The notes under the pieces were generated by a model. That model had not been told where the DNA came from. It searched no databases and saw only the letters and a program-made list of their open reading frames with translations. From Glycomyces artemisiae (GTDB taxonomy: Bacteria > Actinomycetota > Actinomycetes > Mycobacteriales > Micromonosporaceae), in the NCBI RefSeq assembly GCF_003002955.1, contig NZ_PVTJ01000014.1, positions 46,736 to 110,735 on the forward strand: 64,000 bases of DNA, given 5' to 3'. Shown in pieces: positions 18,062-28,177 of this stretch. How positions within the stretch are numbered: the first letter of the stretch is position 1; every line of letters begins with the position of its first letter. The translations under genes and the position numbers were made by a program.

Positions 18062-19747
18062 ATGGACTGGATCAAGTCGACACTGGAGTCGACCCCCGAG
18101 ATCGCGCTGTTCGTGTGCCTCGCGATCGGGTTCGCGGTCGGCCGGGTGAAGATCTGGAAGATCTCGCTCGGCGGCGTCGCGGGCACGCTGATCGTGGCGA
18201 TCTTCCTCGGGATGGTCGCCGACATCGAGCTGAACGACCAGGTGAAGCAGATCGCGTTCGCGCTGTTCATCTTCACGCTCGGGTACATCTCGGGGCCGAC
18301 GTTCTTCGCCAGCCTCAACCGCAAGAGCCTGCGGTACGCCACGTTCACCGGCATCGAGGTGGTCTCGGTCCTGGCGATCACGGCCGCCGCGGTGCTCATC
18401 ATGAACCTCGACGTCGGCACCGCCGCGGGCCTGCTCGCGGGCGGCGCCACCGAGTCGGCCGCGGTCGGCACGGCGACCGACGCGATCGGCCGCCTCGACC
18501 TGTCCGACACGGAGATCGCGACGCTCCAGGCGAACGTGGGCACCGCGTACTCGATCTCCTACATCTGCGGCCTCATCACGATCGTGCTCCTGTCGAGCCA
18601 GTTCTTCCCGCTCATCATGCGCGTGAACCTGCGCGAGGAGGCCGCGAAGCTGTGGGCAAAACTCGGCGGCGCCGAGGACGACGCGACCGCGACGCCCGCG
18701 GCCCCGCCGATCGTCGGCCGCGAGTACCGGGTGACCGCGGCCGCCGGACGCACCGTGGCCGAGCTCCAATCGGACCTCGGCGAGGCCACCGTCGAGGAGG
18801 TCTTCCGGCAGGGGGCCGCCGTCAAGGTCGAGCCGGGCACCCGGCTCGCCGAGGGCGACAAGGTCCTCCTGGTGGGCCGCCGCGAAGCGCTCGTGGGCGC
18901 CGCCGCCCACGTCGGCACCGAAGTGAACCTCGACGAGTCGATGGGCATGAGCCTCGACCTCGCCGACGTCGTAGTGACCCGCAAGGGCTACAAGGCGTCC
19001 ACGCTCGGCGAGATCCGCCGCGACTTCGAGACCGAGCGCCAGGGCGTGTTCCTCCAGAAGATCATCCGCGGGGACCACGAGCTGCCCGTCCAGCCCAAGA
19101 CGCTCATCCAGCGCGGCGACACGCTGCGCCTGGCGGGCGCCGCGCGGGACATGCAGCGGGCGGTCCCGATGATCGGCTTCCGGGTCGACCCGAAGGTCAC
19201 CTTCGACATGGTGTTCATCGCGATCGGCGTGGTCCTGGGCTTCCTCATCGGCATGCTCGTGTGGACGGTGGGGACGATCCCGCTGACGCTCGGCACCGGC
19301 GGCGGCTGCCTCCTCGCGGGCCTCCTGTTCGGCTGGATCCGCTCGAAGCGGCCCACGTTCGGGCAGTACGACTCGGGCGCGGCCGACGTCATCAAGACGC
19401 TCGGCCTCGCCACGTTCATCTGCGCGGTCGGCCTGTCCTCGGGCCCGCAGGCCGTGGAGCTGGTGGAGGAGTTCGGGGTCGGCCTGCCGATCGCGGGCGT
19501 CGCGATGACCGCCATCCCGGCGTTCATCTCGCTGTTCGTGGCCTGGAAGGTCATGAAGCTCCCGGCGCCGCTGACGCTCGGCGCCGTCACCGGCCAGCAG
19601 TGCTCCACGCCCGGCGTCACCGCCGTGCAGGGCGCCGCGGGCAACGCGACGCCGCTCATGGCCTACACGATCGTCTACGCCTTCTCGAACGTCGTCCTGC
19701 CGCTCCTGGGGCCCATCGTCGTGGCGATGGCCCATGCCATCGGCTAG
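18062..19747 (+). CDS. aspT: AspT-type aspartate:alanine exchanger, copy 2
   Basis: A 561-residue second member of the AAE family, with the same layout as copy 1: helices 1-165, two RCK_C domains (about 205-365) and a second helix block. It is clearly paralogous but divergent in the pore-lining segments (GGATESAAVGTATDAI against GLTQSAVIGVADSAI in copy 1, and GQQCSTPG against GANTTTAS). It starts 12 bp after aspD behind a GGGGGAGGGG ribosome site. Two carriers around one decarboxylase suggest either a heteromeric exchanger or different substrates. The stop overlaps that of the convergent SMP-30 gene in the tetramer CTAG. Confidence 0.85.
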   Translation: MDWIKSTLESTPEIALFVCLAIGFAVGRVKIWKISLGGVAGTLIVAIFLGMVADIELNDQVKQIAFALFIFTLGYISGPTFFASLNRKSLRYATFTGIEVVSVLAITAAAVLIMNLDVGTAAGLLAGGATESAAVGTATDAIGRLDLSDTEIATLQANVGTAYSISYICGLITIVLLSSQFFPLIMRVNLREEAAKLWAKLGGAEDDATATPAAPPIVGREYRVTAAAGRTVAELQSDLGEATVEEVFRQGAAVKVEPGTRLAEGDKVLLVGRREALVGAAAHVGTEVNLDESMGMSLDLADVVVTRKGYKASTLGEIRRDFETERQGVFLQKIIRGDHELPVQPKTLIQRGDTLRLAGAARDMQRAVPMIGFRVDPKVTFDMVFIAIGVVLGFLIGMLVWTVGTIPLTLGTGGGCLLAGLLFGWIRSKRPTFGQYDSGAADVIKTLGLATFICAVGLSSGPQAVELVEEFGVGLPIAGVAMTAIPAFISLFVAWKVMKLPAPLTLGAVTGQQCSTPGVTAVQGAAGNATPLMAYTIVYAFSNVVLPLLGPIVVAMAHAIG

Positions 19748-20634
19748 AGCCGCCAGGCCCCGTTCGTGTTCAGCATGATCGAGTACACCGAGTCGGTGGC
19801 GGTGATGAAGAGCCGGTTGCGCTTCGGCCCGCCGAAGACCAGGTTGGACACGGCGGGCTGGGGGATTTCGAGGGTCGCCAGGTGGGTCCCGTCGGGGTCG
19901 AAGCAGTGGACGCCCGCGGCGGCGGCCCACACGCGGCCCTCGACGTCGACGCGGAGGCCGTCGAAGCGCCCGCCGGGGGACTCGGCGAACACCGCGCCGC
20001 CGGCCAACTTCCCGTCCTCGACCGCGAAGGACCTGATGTGCCCGCCCGCGGTGTCGGCGATGTAGAGGGTCCGCTCGTCGGGGGAGAACGCGAGCCCGTT
20101 GGGCCGCTGGAAGTCGTCGGCCACGCGGCGCACCGCGCCCGTGCCCGGGTCGAGGCGGTACACGTGGCACCCGTCGATCTCCGGGTCGGACCGGTGGCCC
20201 TCGTAGTCGCTGGTGATCCCGTACGGCGGGTCCGTGAACCACACGGCCCCGGTCGAATCCACCACCACATCGTTGGGGCTGTTGAACCTGCGGCCCTCCC
20301 AGCGGTCGGCGAGGACCGTGACCGAGCCGTCGAACTCCGTCCGCGTGATGCGGCGCTCGCCCTGCTCGCAGGAGACGAGGCGGCCCTGCCGGTCGAGGGT
20401 GTGCCCGTTGGTGTAGCCCGCGGGGGAGCGGAAGACGCTCACCGAGCCGTCGGTCTCGTCCCAGCGCATGAGCCGGTCGTTCGGGATGTCGCTGAACAGC
20501 AGGTACTTGCCGGAGGGGACGTAGACGGGGCCCTCGGTCCACCGGCCGCCCGAGAACAGGCACTCCAGGTAGTCGTCGCCGCCGACGTTGAACCGGGCGT
20601 CGTGCACCGCGAAGCTCACTGGTGTCTTGCTCAA
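19744..20634 (-). CDS. SMP-30/gluconolactonase family protein
   Basis: A 296-residue six-bladed beta-propeller lactonase. The divalent-metal site can be read from EGPVYVPSG (Glu), NSPNDVVVDS (Asn and Asp) and FSPDERTLYIAD (Asp). It is cytoplasmic by lack of signal peptide. Likely reaction: hydrolysis of an aldono-1,5-lactone to the free acid in a sugar-oxidation route. No sugar dehydrogenase lies next to it, so the lactone is unknown. A 16-bp palindrome 47 bp upstream may be its operator. Confidence 0.82.
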   Translation of the reverse strand: MSKTPVSFAVHDARFNVGGDDYLECLFSGGRWTEGPVYVPSGKYLLFSDIPNDRLMRWDETDGSVSVFRSPAGYTNGHTLDRQGRLVSCEQGERRITRTEFDGSVTVLADRWEGRRFNSPNDVVVDSTGAVWFTDPPYGITSDYEGHRSDPEIDGCHVYRLDPGTGAVRRVADDFQRPNGLAFSPDERTLYIADTAGGHIRSFAVEDGKLAGGAVFAESPGGRFDGLRVDVEGRVWAAAAGVHCFDPDGTHLATLEIPQPAVSNLVFGGPKRNRLFITATDSVYSIMLNTNGAWRL

Positions 20635-20680
20635 CGGGAACCTCCTGGGGTCGCAGTCGTCTCGACCCCGAACCTACGGT

Positions 20681-20696
20681 ATCGAAAGTTTTCGAT
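20681..20696. promoter_or_regulatory. Perfect 7-bp-arm palindrome between SMP-30 and the CBM2 exoprotein genes
   Basis: ATCGAAAGTTTTCGAT has perfect arms ATCGAAA/TTTCGAT around a 2-bp centre. It stands out as AT-rich in GC-rich surroundings and lies 47 bp upstream of the SMP-30 start and 100 bp upstream of the divergent exoprotein. It is a good operator candidate (LacI, GntR or IclR size), with no regulator encoded directly alongside. Confidence 0.5.
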
Positions 20697-20795
20697 TTAT
20701 CGGCCTCCGGTGCATTGTGTCCTCCGTGTTACCGCTCTACCCTGAGTGCACCGCGCCGGGAACGGCCCGGCCGCCCTCACAGACGGGAACTGAAC

Positions 20796-22043
20796 ATGGG
20801 ACCGGCACTCCCCGAGCACCGCAGGCGAAGACTGGGCATGGTCCTGGCCGGCGTCGCCGCCGTGGCGACCGCCGCGAGCCTCGCCACCTTCGCGATGCAC
20901 CCCGCTTCGGCGCAGACGAACGGCTGCGCCGTGGAATACCAGGTCACGGCCCAGTGGCCGGGCGGCTTCAACGCCGACGTCGAGGTCGCGAACCTCGGCG
21001 CCGCCGCGGTCGAGCCGTGGAGGCTCGAATGGGACTTCGCGAACGGCCAGAAGGTCACCAACGCCTGGAACACCACCGCGACCCAGTCCGGGGCGCACGT
21101 CACGGCCGTCGCCGTCGACTACAACAAGCGGCTCGCCCCGAGCGCGTCGGTGAACTTCGGCTTCTCCGGCACTACCTCGGGCAGCAGCAACGCGACGCCG
21201 ACCTCGTTCACGCTCAACGGGGTCCAATGCACCGGCGACGCGGTGCCGACCTCGGCCCCGCCGACCACCGCGACCCCGACGGAGGGGCCGACCGGCGGCA
21301 CCGGCCAGGACGAGTGGAACCCGCCCGCGAACCTGGTCCAGCCTTTGAACGAGGTCTGGGCCCACGTCGAGGACACGTACGACCTGAACTTCCGCAACTT
21401 CGGCTGGGACCAGGTCATGGCGACCGGCGGCACTGTCAACTACTGCGTCCGCTGGGACTCGCAGAACCCGGTGACGGCCCAGACCCGCGACCAGATCGCC
21501 GCGAAGCTCCAGGACCAGTACAACCGCTGGTTCGACCAGATGACCGGCTGGAACGAATGGCCCTTCGAGGAGATCGACGTCAACGTGGTCGGCTGGGCCG
21601 CGCGGGACCGGAGCCTCCTCCAGTGGAGCGACAACTCGGTCGACGTCTACATCGGGGACATCCGCGAGGACGCCCCGCAGTGCGCCGAGGAGTGCGGCCG
21701 CTTCTTCCACCAGGACGGCAACTATTCCCAGTGCCCGGGCGGCGCGGCGCGCCACTACGACCAGAGCCTGTGGCTCACGCAAGGCATGGGCGGCGGCGCG
21801 GGCGGCGACTGGGGCCAGCGCATGGGCCAGGAGTACTTCGTGGGCGCGCTGAACTCGGCGCAGATCCACATCTACCTGCACGAGCTCGGCCATACGTTCG
21901 GCCTGGACGACTTCTACGACTGGACGCCGACGGGCCAGTGCTGCTTCATCATGAAGGCGGGCTCCTCGACCACGATCACCCAGTTCGACGAGTGGATGCT
22001 CCGCGACTGGTGGCGGCACCTGAAGAGCAGGTACGGCTATTAG
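20796..22043 (+). CDS. Secreted CBM2-linked HExxH metalloprotease
   Basis: A 415-residue exoprotein in three parts. Residues 1-40 are a signal peptide (RRRRLGMVLAG then ASAQ). Residues about 43-148 are a CBM2 cellulose/chitin-binding module with the usual terminal Cys pair (NGCAVEY and GVQC) and Trp-rich face. A Pro/Thr linker (149-175) joins a C-terminal domain with HELGHTFGLDD at 362-372, an HExxHxxGxxD zinc site, and Met386 in FIMKAG as a possible Met-turn. Cys pairs in CAEECG and QCCFI suggest disulfides. A putative promoter TTGTGT-17-TACCCT lies at 20715-20743. It may be targeted to polysaccharide to cut associated proteins; the substrate is unknown. Confidence 0.8.
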   Translation: MGPALPEHRRRRLGMVLAGVAAVATAASLATFAMHPASAQTNGCAVEYQVTAQWPGGFNADVEVANLGAAAVEPWRLEWDFANGQKVTNAWNTTATQSGAHVTAVAVDYNKRLAPSASVNFGFSGTTSGSSNATPTSFTLNGVQCTGDAVPTSAPPTTATPTEGPTGGTGQDEWNPPANLVQPLNEVWAHVEDTYDLNFRNFGWDQVMATGGTVNYCVRWDSQNPVTAQTRDQIAAKLQDQYNRWFDQMTGWNEWPFEEIDVNVVGWAARDRSLLQWSDNSVDVYIGDIREDAPQCAEECGRFFHQDGNYSQCPGGAARHYDQSLWLTQGMGGGAGGDWGQRMGQEYFVGALNSAQIHIYLHELGHTFGLDDFYDWTPTGQCCFIMKAGSSTTITQFDEWMLRDWWRHLKSRYGY

Positions 22044-22067
22044 CGCCCCCTAGCGTTCCTCCTCTGG

Positions 22068-22096
22068 CGGCGGCGGGTCCGGAAGGCCCGCCGCCG
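22068..22096 (+). terminator. Stem-loop terminator after the CBM2-metalloprotease gene
   Basis: Arms CGGCGGCGGG and CCCGCCGCCG are perfectly complementary around a 9-nt loop and are followed by TCCCTTTG. It begins 25 bp after the stop codon. Confidence 0.75.
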
Positions 22097-22162
22097 TCCC
22101 TTTGCGTTCATTCTGCGGGCGGTGTCGGTCCCGATCTGGTCGGCAAGGGCCGATAGTGTTTA

Positions 22163-22176
22163 GCATTGTCGAACGC
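22163..22176 (+). promoter_or_regulatory. Glycerol-regulon operator copy 1 (before the IclR regulator)
   Basis: GCATTGTCGAACGC is identical to the sequence at 23149-23162 before glpF. Its left flank TTTA plus the right flank TAAA of the other copy would complete a larger palindrome (TTTAGC...GCTAAA). It lies 50 bp before the regulator start, consistent with autoregulation. Confidence 0.6.
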
Positions 22177-22225
22177 GGCCGTTTCTCGGAGCCGCGGGCG
22201 GACGGGACCGGAACGGAGGCGGGGG

Positions 22226-22990
22226 ATGGCCAAGCACATCCAGTCGCTGGAGCGCGCGGCGGCGATGCTGCGCCTGCTCGCGGGCGGCGAGCGCCGCCTC
22301 GGCCTGTCCGACATCGCCTCGGCGCTGGGCCTGGCGAAGGCCACCGCGCACGGCATCCTGCGGACCCTCCAGCACGAGGGCTTCGTGGAGCAGGACCCCG
22401 ACTCGGGCCGCTACCAGCTGGGCGCCGAGCTGCTGCGCCTGGGCACCACGTACCTCGACGTCCACGAGCTGCGCGCCCGCGCCCTGGTGTGGACCGACGA
22501 CCTGGCCCGCTCGGGCGGCGAGGCGGTCTACCTCGGGGTGGTCCACCAGCACGGCGTGCTCATCGTCCACCACGTGTTCCGGCCCGACGACAGCCGCCAG
22601 GTCCTGGAGGTCGGCGCGATGCAGCCGATGCACTCCACGGCCCTCGGCAAGGTGCTCACGGCCCTCGACCCGGTGGCGCACGCCGAGCTCGTCGACGCCA
22701 AGCGCGAGCCGTTCACGGCCGCGACGGTGACCGAGCTGCCCGATATCGAGAAGGTCCTGGAAGCGACCCGCGCCCAGGGGTACGCCACCGACCTGGAGGA
22801 GACCTGGGAGGGCGTGGCCTCGGTGGCCGCGCCGATCCTCGACCGGCACCGGCTCCCGGTGGGCGCGGTCGGCATTACCGGCGCCGTCGAGCGCGTGTGC
22901 AGGGACGGGGAGCTGCGTCCGGAGCTCGTCGCGGCCGTCCGCGACACCGCGCGCTCGGTCTCGCGCGATCTCGGCGCCAAGCCCTTCTAG
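22226..22990 (+). CDS. gylR: IclR-family glycerol operon regulator (GylR-like)
   Basis: A 254-residue IclR protein: winged helix-turn-helix in residues 1-65 (SDIASALGLAKATAHGILRTL is the recognition region) and the IclR effector domain from about 75. The ATG at 22226 follows GGAGGCGGGGG. Directly downstream are glpF, glpK and glpD, the same arrangement as gylR with the glycerol operon of Streptomyces, where GylR represses in the absence of glycerol-3-phosphate. The shared 14-bp element before this gene and before glpF supports autoregulation and repression. The effector is inferred from that precedent. Confidence 0.85.
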   Translation: MAKHIQSLERAAAMLRLLAGGERRLGLSDIASALGLAKATAHGILRTLQHEGFVEQDPDSGRYQLGAELLRLGTTYLDVHELRARALVWTDDLARSGGEAVYLGVVHQHGVLIVHHVFRPDDSRQVLEVGAMQPMHSTALGKVLTALDPVAHAELVDAKREPFTAATVTELPDIEKVLEATRAQGYATDLEETWEGVASVAAPILDRHRLPVGAVGITGAVERVCRDGELRPELVAAVRDTARSVSRDLGAKPF

Positions 22991-23103
22991 CGTTCCGCCC
23001 TTTTTCTCCACTTTCCTGCGGTCCCTTTGTGGTCCTGGTATGCCTGTCTTGCAGGAGTTTTCCATGGTTCTCAGGAGGGAGTGTGGTCGTGGTCACATAT
23101 CTA

Positions 23104-23132
23104 TTGACGCGCGGGTAACCAAGGAGAACACT
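23104..23132 (+). promoter_or_regulatory. glpF promoter
   Basis: TTGACG (23104-23109), 17-bp spacer, AACACT (23127-23132). Transcription would start near 23139, placing the GCATTGTCGAACGC operator just downstream of the start point, a position suited to repression. Confidence 0.5.
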
Positions 23133-23148
23133 TTGCGTACGTCGGTCG

Positions 23149-23162
23149 GCATTGTCGAACGC
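23149..23162 (+). promoter_or_regulatory. Glycerol-regulon operator copy 2 (before glpF)
   Basis: Second exact copy of GCATTGTCGAACGC, followed by TAAACGG. It lies about 10 bp downstream of the predicted glpF transcription start and 103 bp before the GTG. Confidence 0.6.
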
Positions 23163-23265
23163 TAAACGGCTTCAGCGGTCACTCGCGCGACTGACGTGAA
23201 CAAAGCCCTTCCAACGAGGACGGCGCCCCCGGCTCCGCACTCGGGCACGGACAAAGGAGTTCCAA

Positions 23266-24039
23266 GTGTCCAACACAGACATCATCACCGGCGAGGTCGT
23301 CGGCACGGCCCTGCTGATCCTGCTCGGCGCCGGCGTGTGCGCCGCCGTCACCCTGAAGAAGTCCAAGGCCCAGAACGCCGGGTGGCTCGCCATCGCCTTC
23401 GGCTGGGGTTTCGCCGTGCTCACCGGCGCGTACGTCTCCGCCGGGGTCTCGGGCGCCCACCTGAACCCCGCGGTCACCATCGGCCTGGCCATCACCGGCG
23501 GCACCGAGTGGAGCCAGGTCCCCCTCTACATCGTGTCCCAGCTCGTCGGCGCCATGATCGGCGCGGCGCTCGCCTGGGTCGCCTACTACGGCCAGTTCCA
23601 GGCCCACATGGCCGACCTCGCCGACCAGCCCGAGGCGGTCGAGGGCCCGGACGACGCCAAGGCCGGCCCGGTCCTCGGCATCTTCTCGACCGGCCCCGAG
23701 GTCCGCAACACCGCCATGAACCTCGCGACCGAGATCATCGGCACGTTCGTGCTCCTCATCGCGATCCTCACCCAGGGCCTCAACGACTCCGGCAAGGGCC
23801 TCGGCCCGCTCGGCGTGCTCATCACCGCCCTCGTCGTCGTCAGCATCGGCCTCTCCCTCGGCGGTCCCACCGGCTACGCCATCAACCCGGCCCGCGACCT
23901 CGGCCCCCGCATCGTCCACGCGCTCCTGCCGCTCAAGCACAAGGGGCGCTCGGACTGGGGCTACTCGTGGATCCCCGTGATCGGCCCGCTCGTCGGCGGC
24001 TCGCTCGCGGCCCTCCTCTACAACGTTGCCTTCGCGTAG
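23266..24039 (+). CDS. glpF: Glycerol uptake facilitator (aquaglyceroporin)
   Basis: A 257-residue MIP channel with six helices and both NPA-region motifs: HLNPAVT near residue 67 and [11 protein letters not shown] near 205. The Asp after the second motif (NPARD) is the residue that marks glycerol facilitators as against water channels. The GTG at 23266 sits behind AAAGGAG with a good spacing. First gene of the glpFKD transcript. Confidence 0.93.
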   Translation: MSNTDIITGEVVGTALLILLGAGVCAAVTLKKSKAQNAGWLAIAFGWGFAVLTGAYVSAGVSGAHLNPAVTIGLAITGGTEWSQVPLYIVSQLVGAMIGAALAWVAYYGQFQAHMADLADQPEAVEGPDDAKAGPVLGIFSTGPEVRNTAMNLATEIIGTFVLLIAILTQGLNDSGKGLGPLGVLITALVVVSIGLSLGGPTGYAINPARDLGPRIVHALLPLKHKGRSDWGYSWIPVIGPLVGGSLAALLYNVAFA

Positions 24040-24094
24040 CCATGGGGACACAATCGACCTATTCCGCCTCGACAACGATGTTTTGGAGCGCACC

Positions 24095-25624
<1,530 letters not shown>

Positions 25625-25649
25625 GAACAGTGCAATTAGGAGCGCGGCC

Positions 25650-27281
25650 ATGACCACCTTGCAGCACCTCCCCGCGAACTGGGAGGACCCGACCGTCGCA
25701 CGCTTCACCGAGCGTGCGGACCGGGCCGAGCAGCGCGACAACCTGTCGAACCAGACGTTCGACCTGCTCGTCATCGGCGGCGGCATCCTGGGCATCTCCA
25801 CCGCCTGGCACGCCGCCCAGTCGGGGCTGCGGGTGGCCCTGGTCGACTCCGGCGACTTCGCCGGGGCGACCTCGTCGGCCTCCTCCAAACTCCTCCACGG
25901 CGGACTGCGCTACCTCCAGACCGGCGCGGTCAAGCTCGTCGCGGAGAACCACTTCGAGCGCCGCGCCGTCACCCGCCAGGTGGCGCCGCACCTCTCCCGG
26001 CCGCTCACGTTCTACCTGCCGATCTACAAGGGCGGCCCGCACGGCGCCGCCAAGATGGGCGCGGGCGTCTTCGCGTACTCCGCGCTCTCCGCGTTCGGCG
26101 ACGGCGTCGGCCACCTGCTCAACCCGGTCAAGGCCCGCATGGCCGTGCCCGAGCTGCGCACCGACGACCTCAAGGCCGTCGCCGTCTACGGCGACAGCCA
26201 GATGAACGACGCCCGCATGGCCCTCATGACCGTCCGCGCCGCCGCCGACGCCGGGGCCGTCGTCCTCAACCACGCCGAAGTGACCGGCCTGCGCTTCACC
26301 GGCAAGCAGGGCCAGCGCAGGCGCGTCTCCGGCGCCGACCTGCGCGACCGCATGGACGGCACCGAGTTCGGCGTCAACGCCCACGTCGTCCTCAACGCCA
26401 CCGGCCCCTGGGTCGACCACCTCCGCCGCATGGAGGACGCCGGGTCCGACCCGTCGATCCGCCTCTCCAAGGGCGCCCACCTCGTCCTCAAGCGCACCGC
26501 CCACTGGAAGGCCGCGCTCGCGACGCCGATCGACAAGTACCGCATCACCTTCGCGCTCCCGTGGGAGGACATGCTCCTGCTCGGCACCACCGACGAGGAG
26601 TACGAGGGCGACCCCGGCGACGTCGCCGTCAACGAGAAGGACGTCAAGCAGATCCTCGACGAGGCCGGGCACTCGGTCCGCTCGAACCAGCTGAACCGCG
26701 ACCTCATCACGTACACGTTCGCCGGGCTCCGGGTCCTCCCCGGCGGCCCCGGCAGCACCGCCAAGGCCAAGCGCGAGACGGTCGTGACCGAGGGCCGCGG
26801 CGGGATGCTCTCCGTCGCGGGCGGCAAGTGGACCACGTTCCGCCACATCGGGCGCACGGTGATGAAGAAGCTCGCCGAGATGCCCGGGTACACGCTCGGC
26901 GCCGAGATGGAGCCCATGAAGAACCTGCCGCGGCGCCTCCCGCTCCCCGGCATCTCCAACCCGCACGCCGTGCAGCACCGGCTCCTGTCCGACGGCGGCG
27001 CGCCGCTGCCGAACCTCGGCGAGGACACCGCGAAGCACCTCGCGACCCACTACGGCTCCATCGCCTTCGACATCGCCCGCCTCGCGGGGGAGCACCCGGA
27101 GCTCGCCGAGCGCGTCCACCCGGACGCCCCGGAGATCTGGGCGCAGGTCGTCTACGCGCGCGACATGGAATGGGCCGAGACGCCCGACGACGTGCTCCGC
27201 CGCCGCACCACCCTCACCATCCGCGGGCTCGACACGCCCGAGGTCCGCGCGAAGGTCCAGCGACTGCTCGACCAGAAGTAG
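25650..27281 (+). CDS. glpD: Aerobic glycerol-3-phosphate dehydrogenase
   Basis: A 543-residue FAD enzyme. The dinucleotide-binding motif is VIGGGILGISTAWHAAQSG near residue 40, followed by SSASSKLLHGGLRYLQ. The C-terminal segment VAGGKWTTFRHIG closes the FAD site and a helical cap domain follows. It oxidises glycerol-3-phosphate to dihydroxyacetone phosphate at the membrane, passing electrons to quinone, which points to respiratory growth on glycerol. It starts 25 bp after glpK. Confidence 0.94.
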   Translation: MTTLQHLPANWEDPTVARFTERADRAEQRDNLSNQTFDLLVIGGGILGISTAWHAAQSGLRVALVDSGDFAGATSSASSKLLHGGLRYLQTGAVKLVAENHFERRAVTRQVAPHLSRPLTFYLPIYKGGPHGAAKMGAGVFAYSALSAFGDGVGHLLNPVKARMAVPELRTDDLKAVAVYGDSQMNDARMALMTVRAAADAGAVVLNHAEVTGLRFTGKQGQRRRVSGADLRDRMDGTEFGVNAHVVLNATGPWVDHLRRMEDAGSDPSIRLSKGAHLVLKRTAHWKAALATPIDKYRITFALPWEDMLLLGTTDEEYEGDPGDVAVNEKDVKQILDEAGHSVRSNQLNRDLITYTFAGLRVLPGGPGSTAKAKRETVVTEGRGGMLSVAGGKWTTFRHIGRTVMKKLAEMPGYTLGAEMEPMKNLPRRLPLPGISNPHAVQHRLLSDGGAPLPNLGEDTAKHLATHYGSIAFDIARLAGEHPELAERVHPDAPEIWAQVVYARDMEWAETPDDVLRRRTTLTIRGLDTPEVRAKVQRLLDQK

Positions 27282-27324
27282 CAGCTTTCCTCCACACACA
27301 CGAGGCAGGCACAACCGCCTCGGA

Positions 27325-27361
27325 GGGCGGGGCGGGGTCTGAGGGGTCCCCGTCCCGCCCC
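27325..27361 (+). terminator. Terminator of the glpFKD operon
   Basis: GGGCGGGGCGGGG pairs with CCCCGTCCCGCCC (one G-U) and is followed by CTTTCTT. It starts 43 bp after glpD. The remaining 200 bp to the convergent regulator gene shows nothing I recognise. Confidence 0.75.
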
Positions 27362-27560
27362 TTTCTTCGCCGCGGCGCCTGCCGAACGCTTCGCCGGAGT
27401 GCTCGCGTGGCACTTCGCCGGGATCACTCGCCGCGCAGGTCGACCCAGTGCTCGCCTCGGTCCTCGCCGGAGCCCTCGGACCAGCGGGTCCGTCGAACCT
27501 GTCGGACCCCTGTGGCACCTTCGAGACCGGGGGGCGACCGCGGATCGAACGATCCTCGCG

Positions 27561-28106
27561 TTACTCCCGGCCCGAGTCCGGGTGGATCGCCATGAACACC
27601 GAGTACGGCTTCGCCCCCGGCCCCGGCTCCAGGACCGCCAGCTCGTCGAACAGCACTTTGAACCGGCGGCTGACCTCCGCGTACTGCGCCTCGTTCAGCC
27701 GCAGCCCGAGCCGCCCCGCGTTCACCTGCCCCAGGTCCGGGAGCTCCGCGACCTCCGTGCGGAACGCTTCGAGCATCGCCACCGACAGGTCGGTCTTGAA
27801 CTCCTCGCCCAGCTGGAGCGCCCAGGACTTCCGCGTCGCCAGGTACGGGATCTCCCGCGCGCCCCGGGCCCCGGTCCGCTCCTCCTGCGGCGTGAGGAAC
27901 CCCGTCTCGACCAGCTTGCGCACGTGGTGCAGCACCGTCGCCGGGTTCGCGCCGAGCCGCTGCGCGATCTCCTTGTTCGTCAGCGCGTGGTCCAGGCACA
28001 GCCGCAGGATCCGCAGGCGCACCGCCGAGGCCACCGCCTTCGCCTCGGCCTCCGTCGCCAGCGGCCGGTCGTCCTTGAAGCCCTCTGATCTGCGCTGTTC
28101 TGCCAC
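27561..28106 (-). CDS. Winged-HTH (ArsR-like) transcriptional regulator
   Basis: A 181-residue cytoplasmic regulator. Residues 20-85 form an ArsR-type winged helix (VRLRILRLCLDHALTNKEIA then NPATVLHHVRKLVETGFL). The C-terminal half is a ligand/dimer domain without metal-binding Cys. The start is GTG at 28106. TAGGAT (28118-28113 on this strand) ends 6 nt before it, so the mRNA looks leaderless. The gene is divergent from an MFS exporter whose promoter contains a perfect palindrome, so it probably represses the exporter until an inducer binds. Confidence 0.8.
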   Translation of the reverse strand: MAEQRRSEGFKDDRPLATEAEAKAVASAVRLRILRLCLDHALTNKEIAQRLGANPATVLHHVRKLVETGFLTPQEERTGARGAREIPYLATRKSWALQLGEEFKTDLSVAMLEAFRTEVAELPDLGQVNAGRLGLRLNEAQYAEVSRRFKVLFDELAVLEPGPGAKPYSVFMAIHPDSGRE

Positions 28107-28141
28107 GACCCCATCCTAGGGCAGGCCCGGGGCCTTACCGA

Positions 28142-28170
28142 TTGACAATTCCCAACCGATTGGGAATACT
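28142..28170 (+). promoter_or_regulatory. MFS promoter with embedded operator palindrome
   Basis: TTGACA (28142-28147), 17-bp spacer, AATACT (28165-28170), then 7 nt to the ATG: a near-consensus promoter making a leaderless transcript. Between and into the boxes lies ATTCCCAACCGATTGGGAAT (28148-28167), a perfect 8-bp inverted repeat with a 4-bp centre. A bound repressor would block both elements. The divergent HTH gene starts 42 bp away. Confidence 0.8.
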
Positions 28171-28177
28171 CAATCAC

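Noticed and set aside
16343..20563. A 1406-codon open frame on the minus strand opposite aspT-aspD-aspT
   Set aside because: It is the antisense frame of well-supported genes; its product is low-complexity Arg/Asp/Glu/Val with no domain, as expected in GC-rich DNA.
28142..28177. An in-frame TTG start extending the MFS protein by 12 residues
   Set aside because: That TTG is the first triplet of the -35 box TTGACA, so it would not be transcribed.
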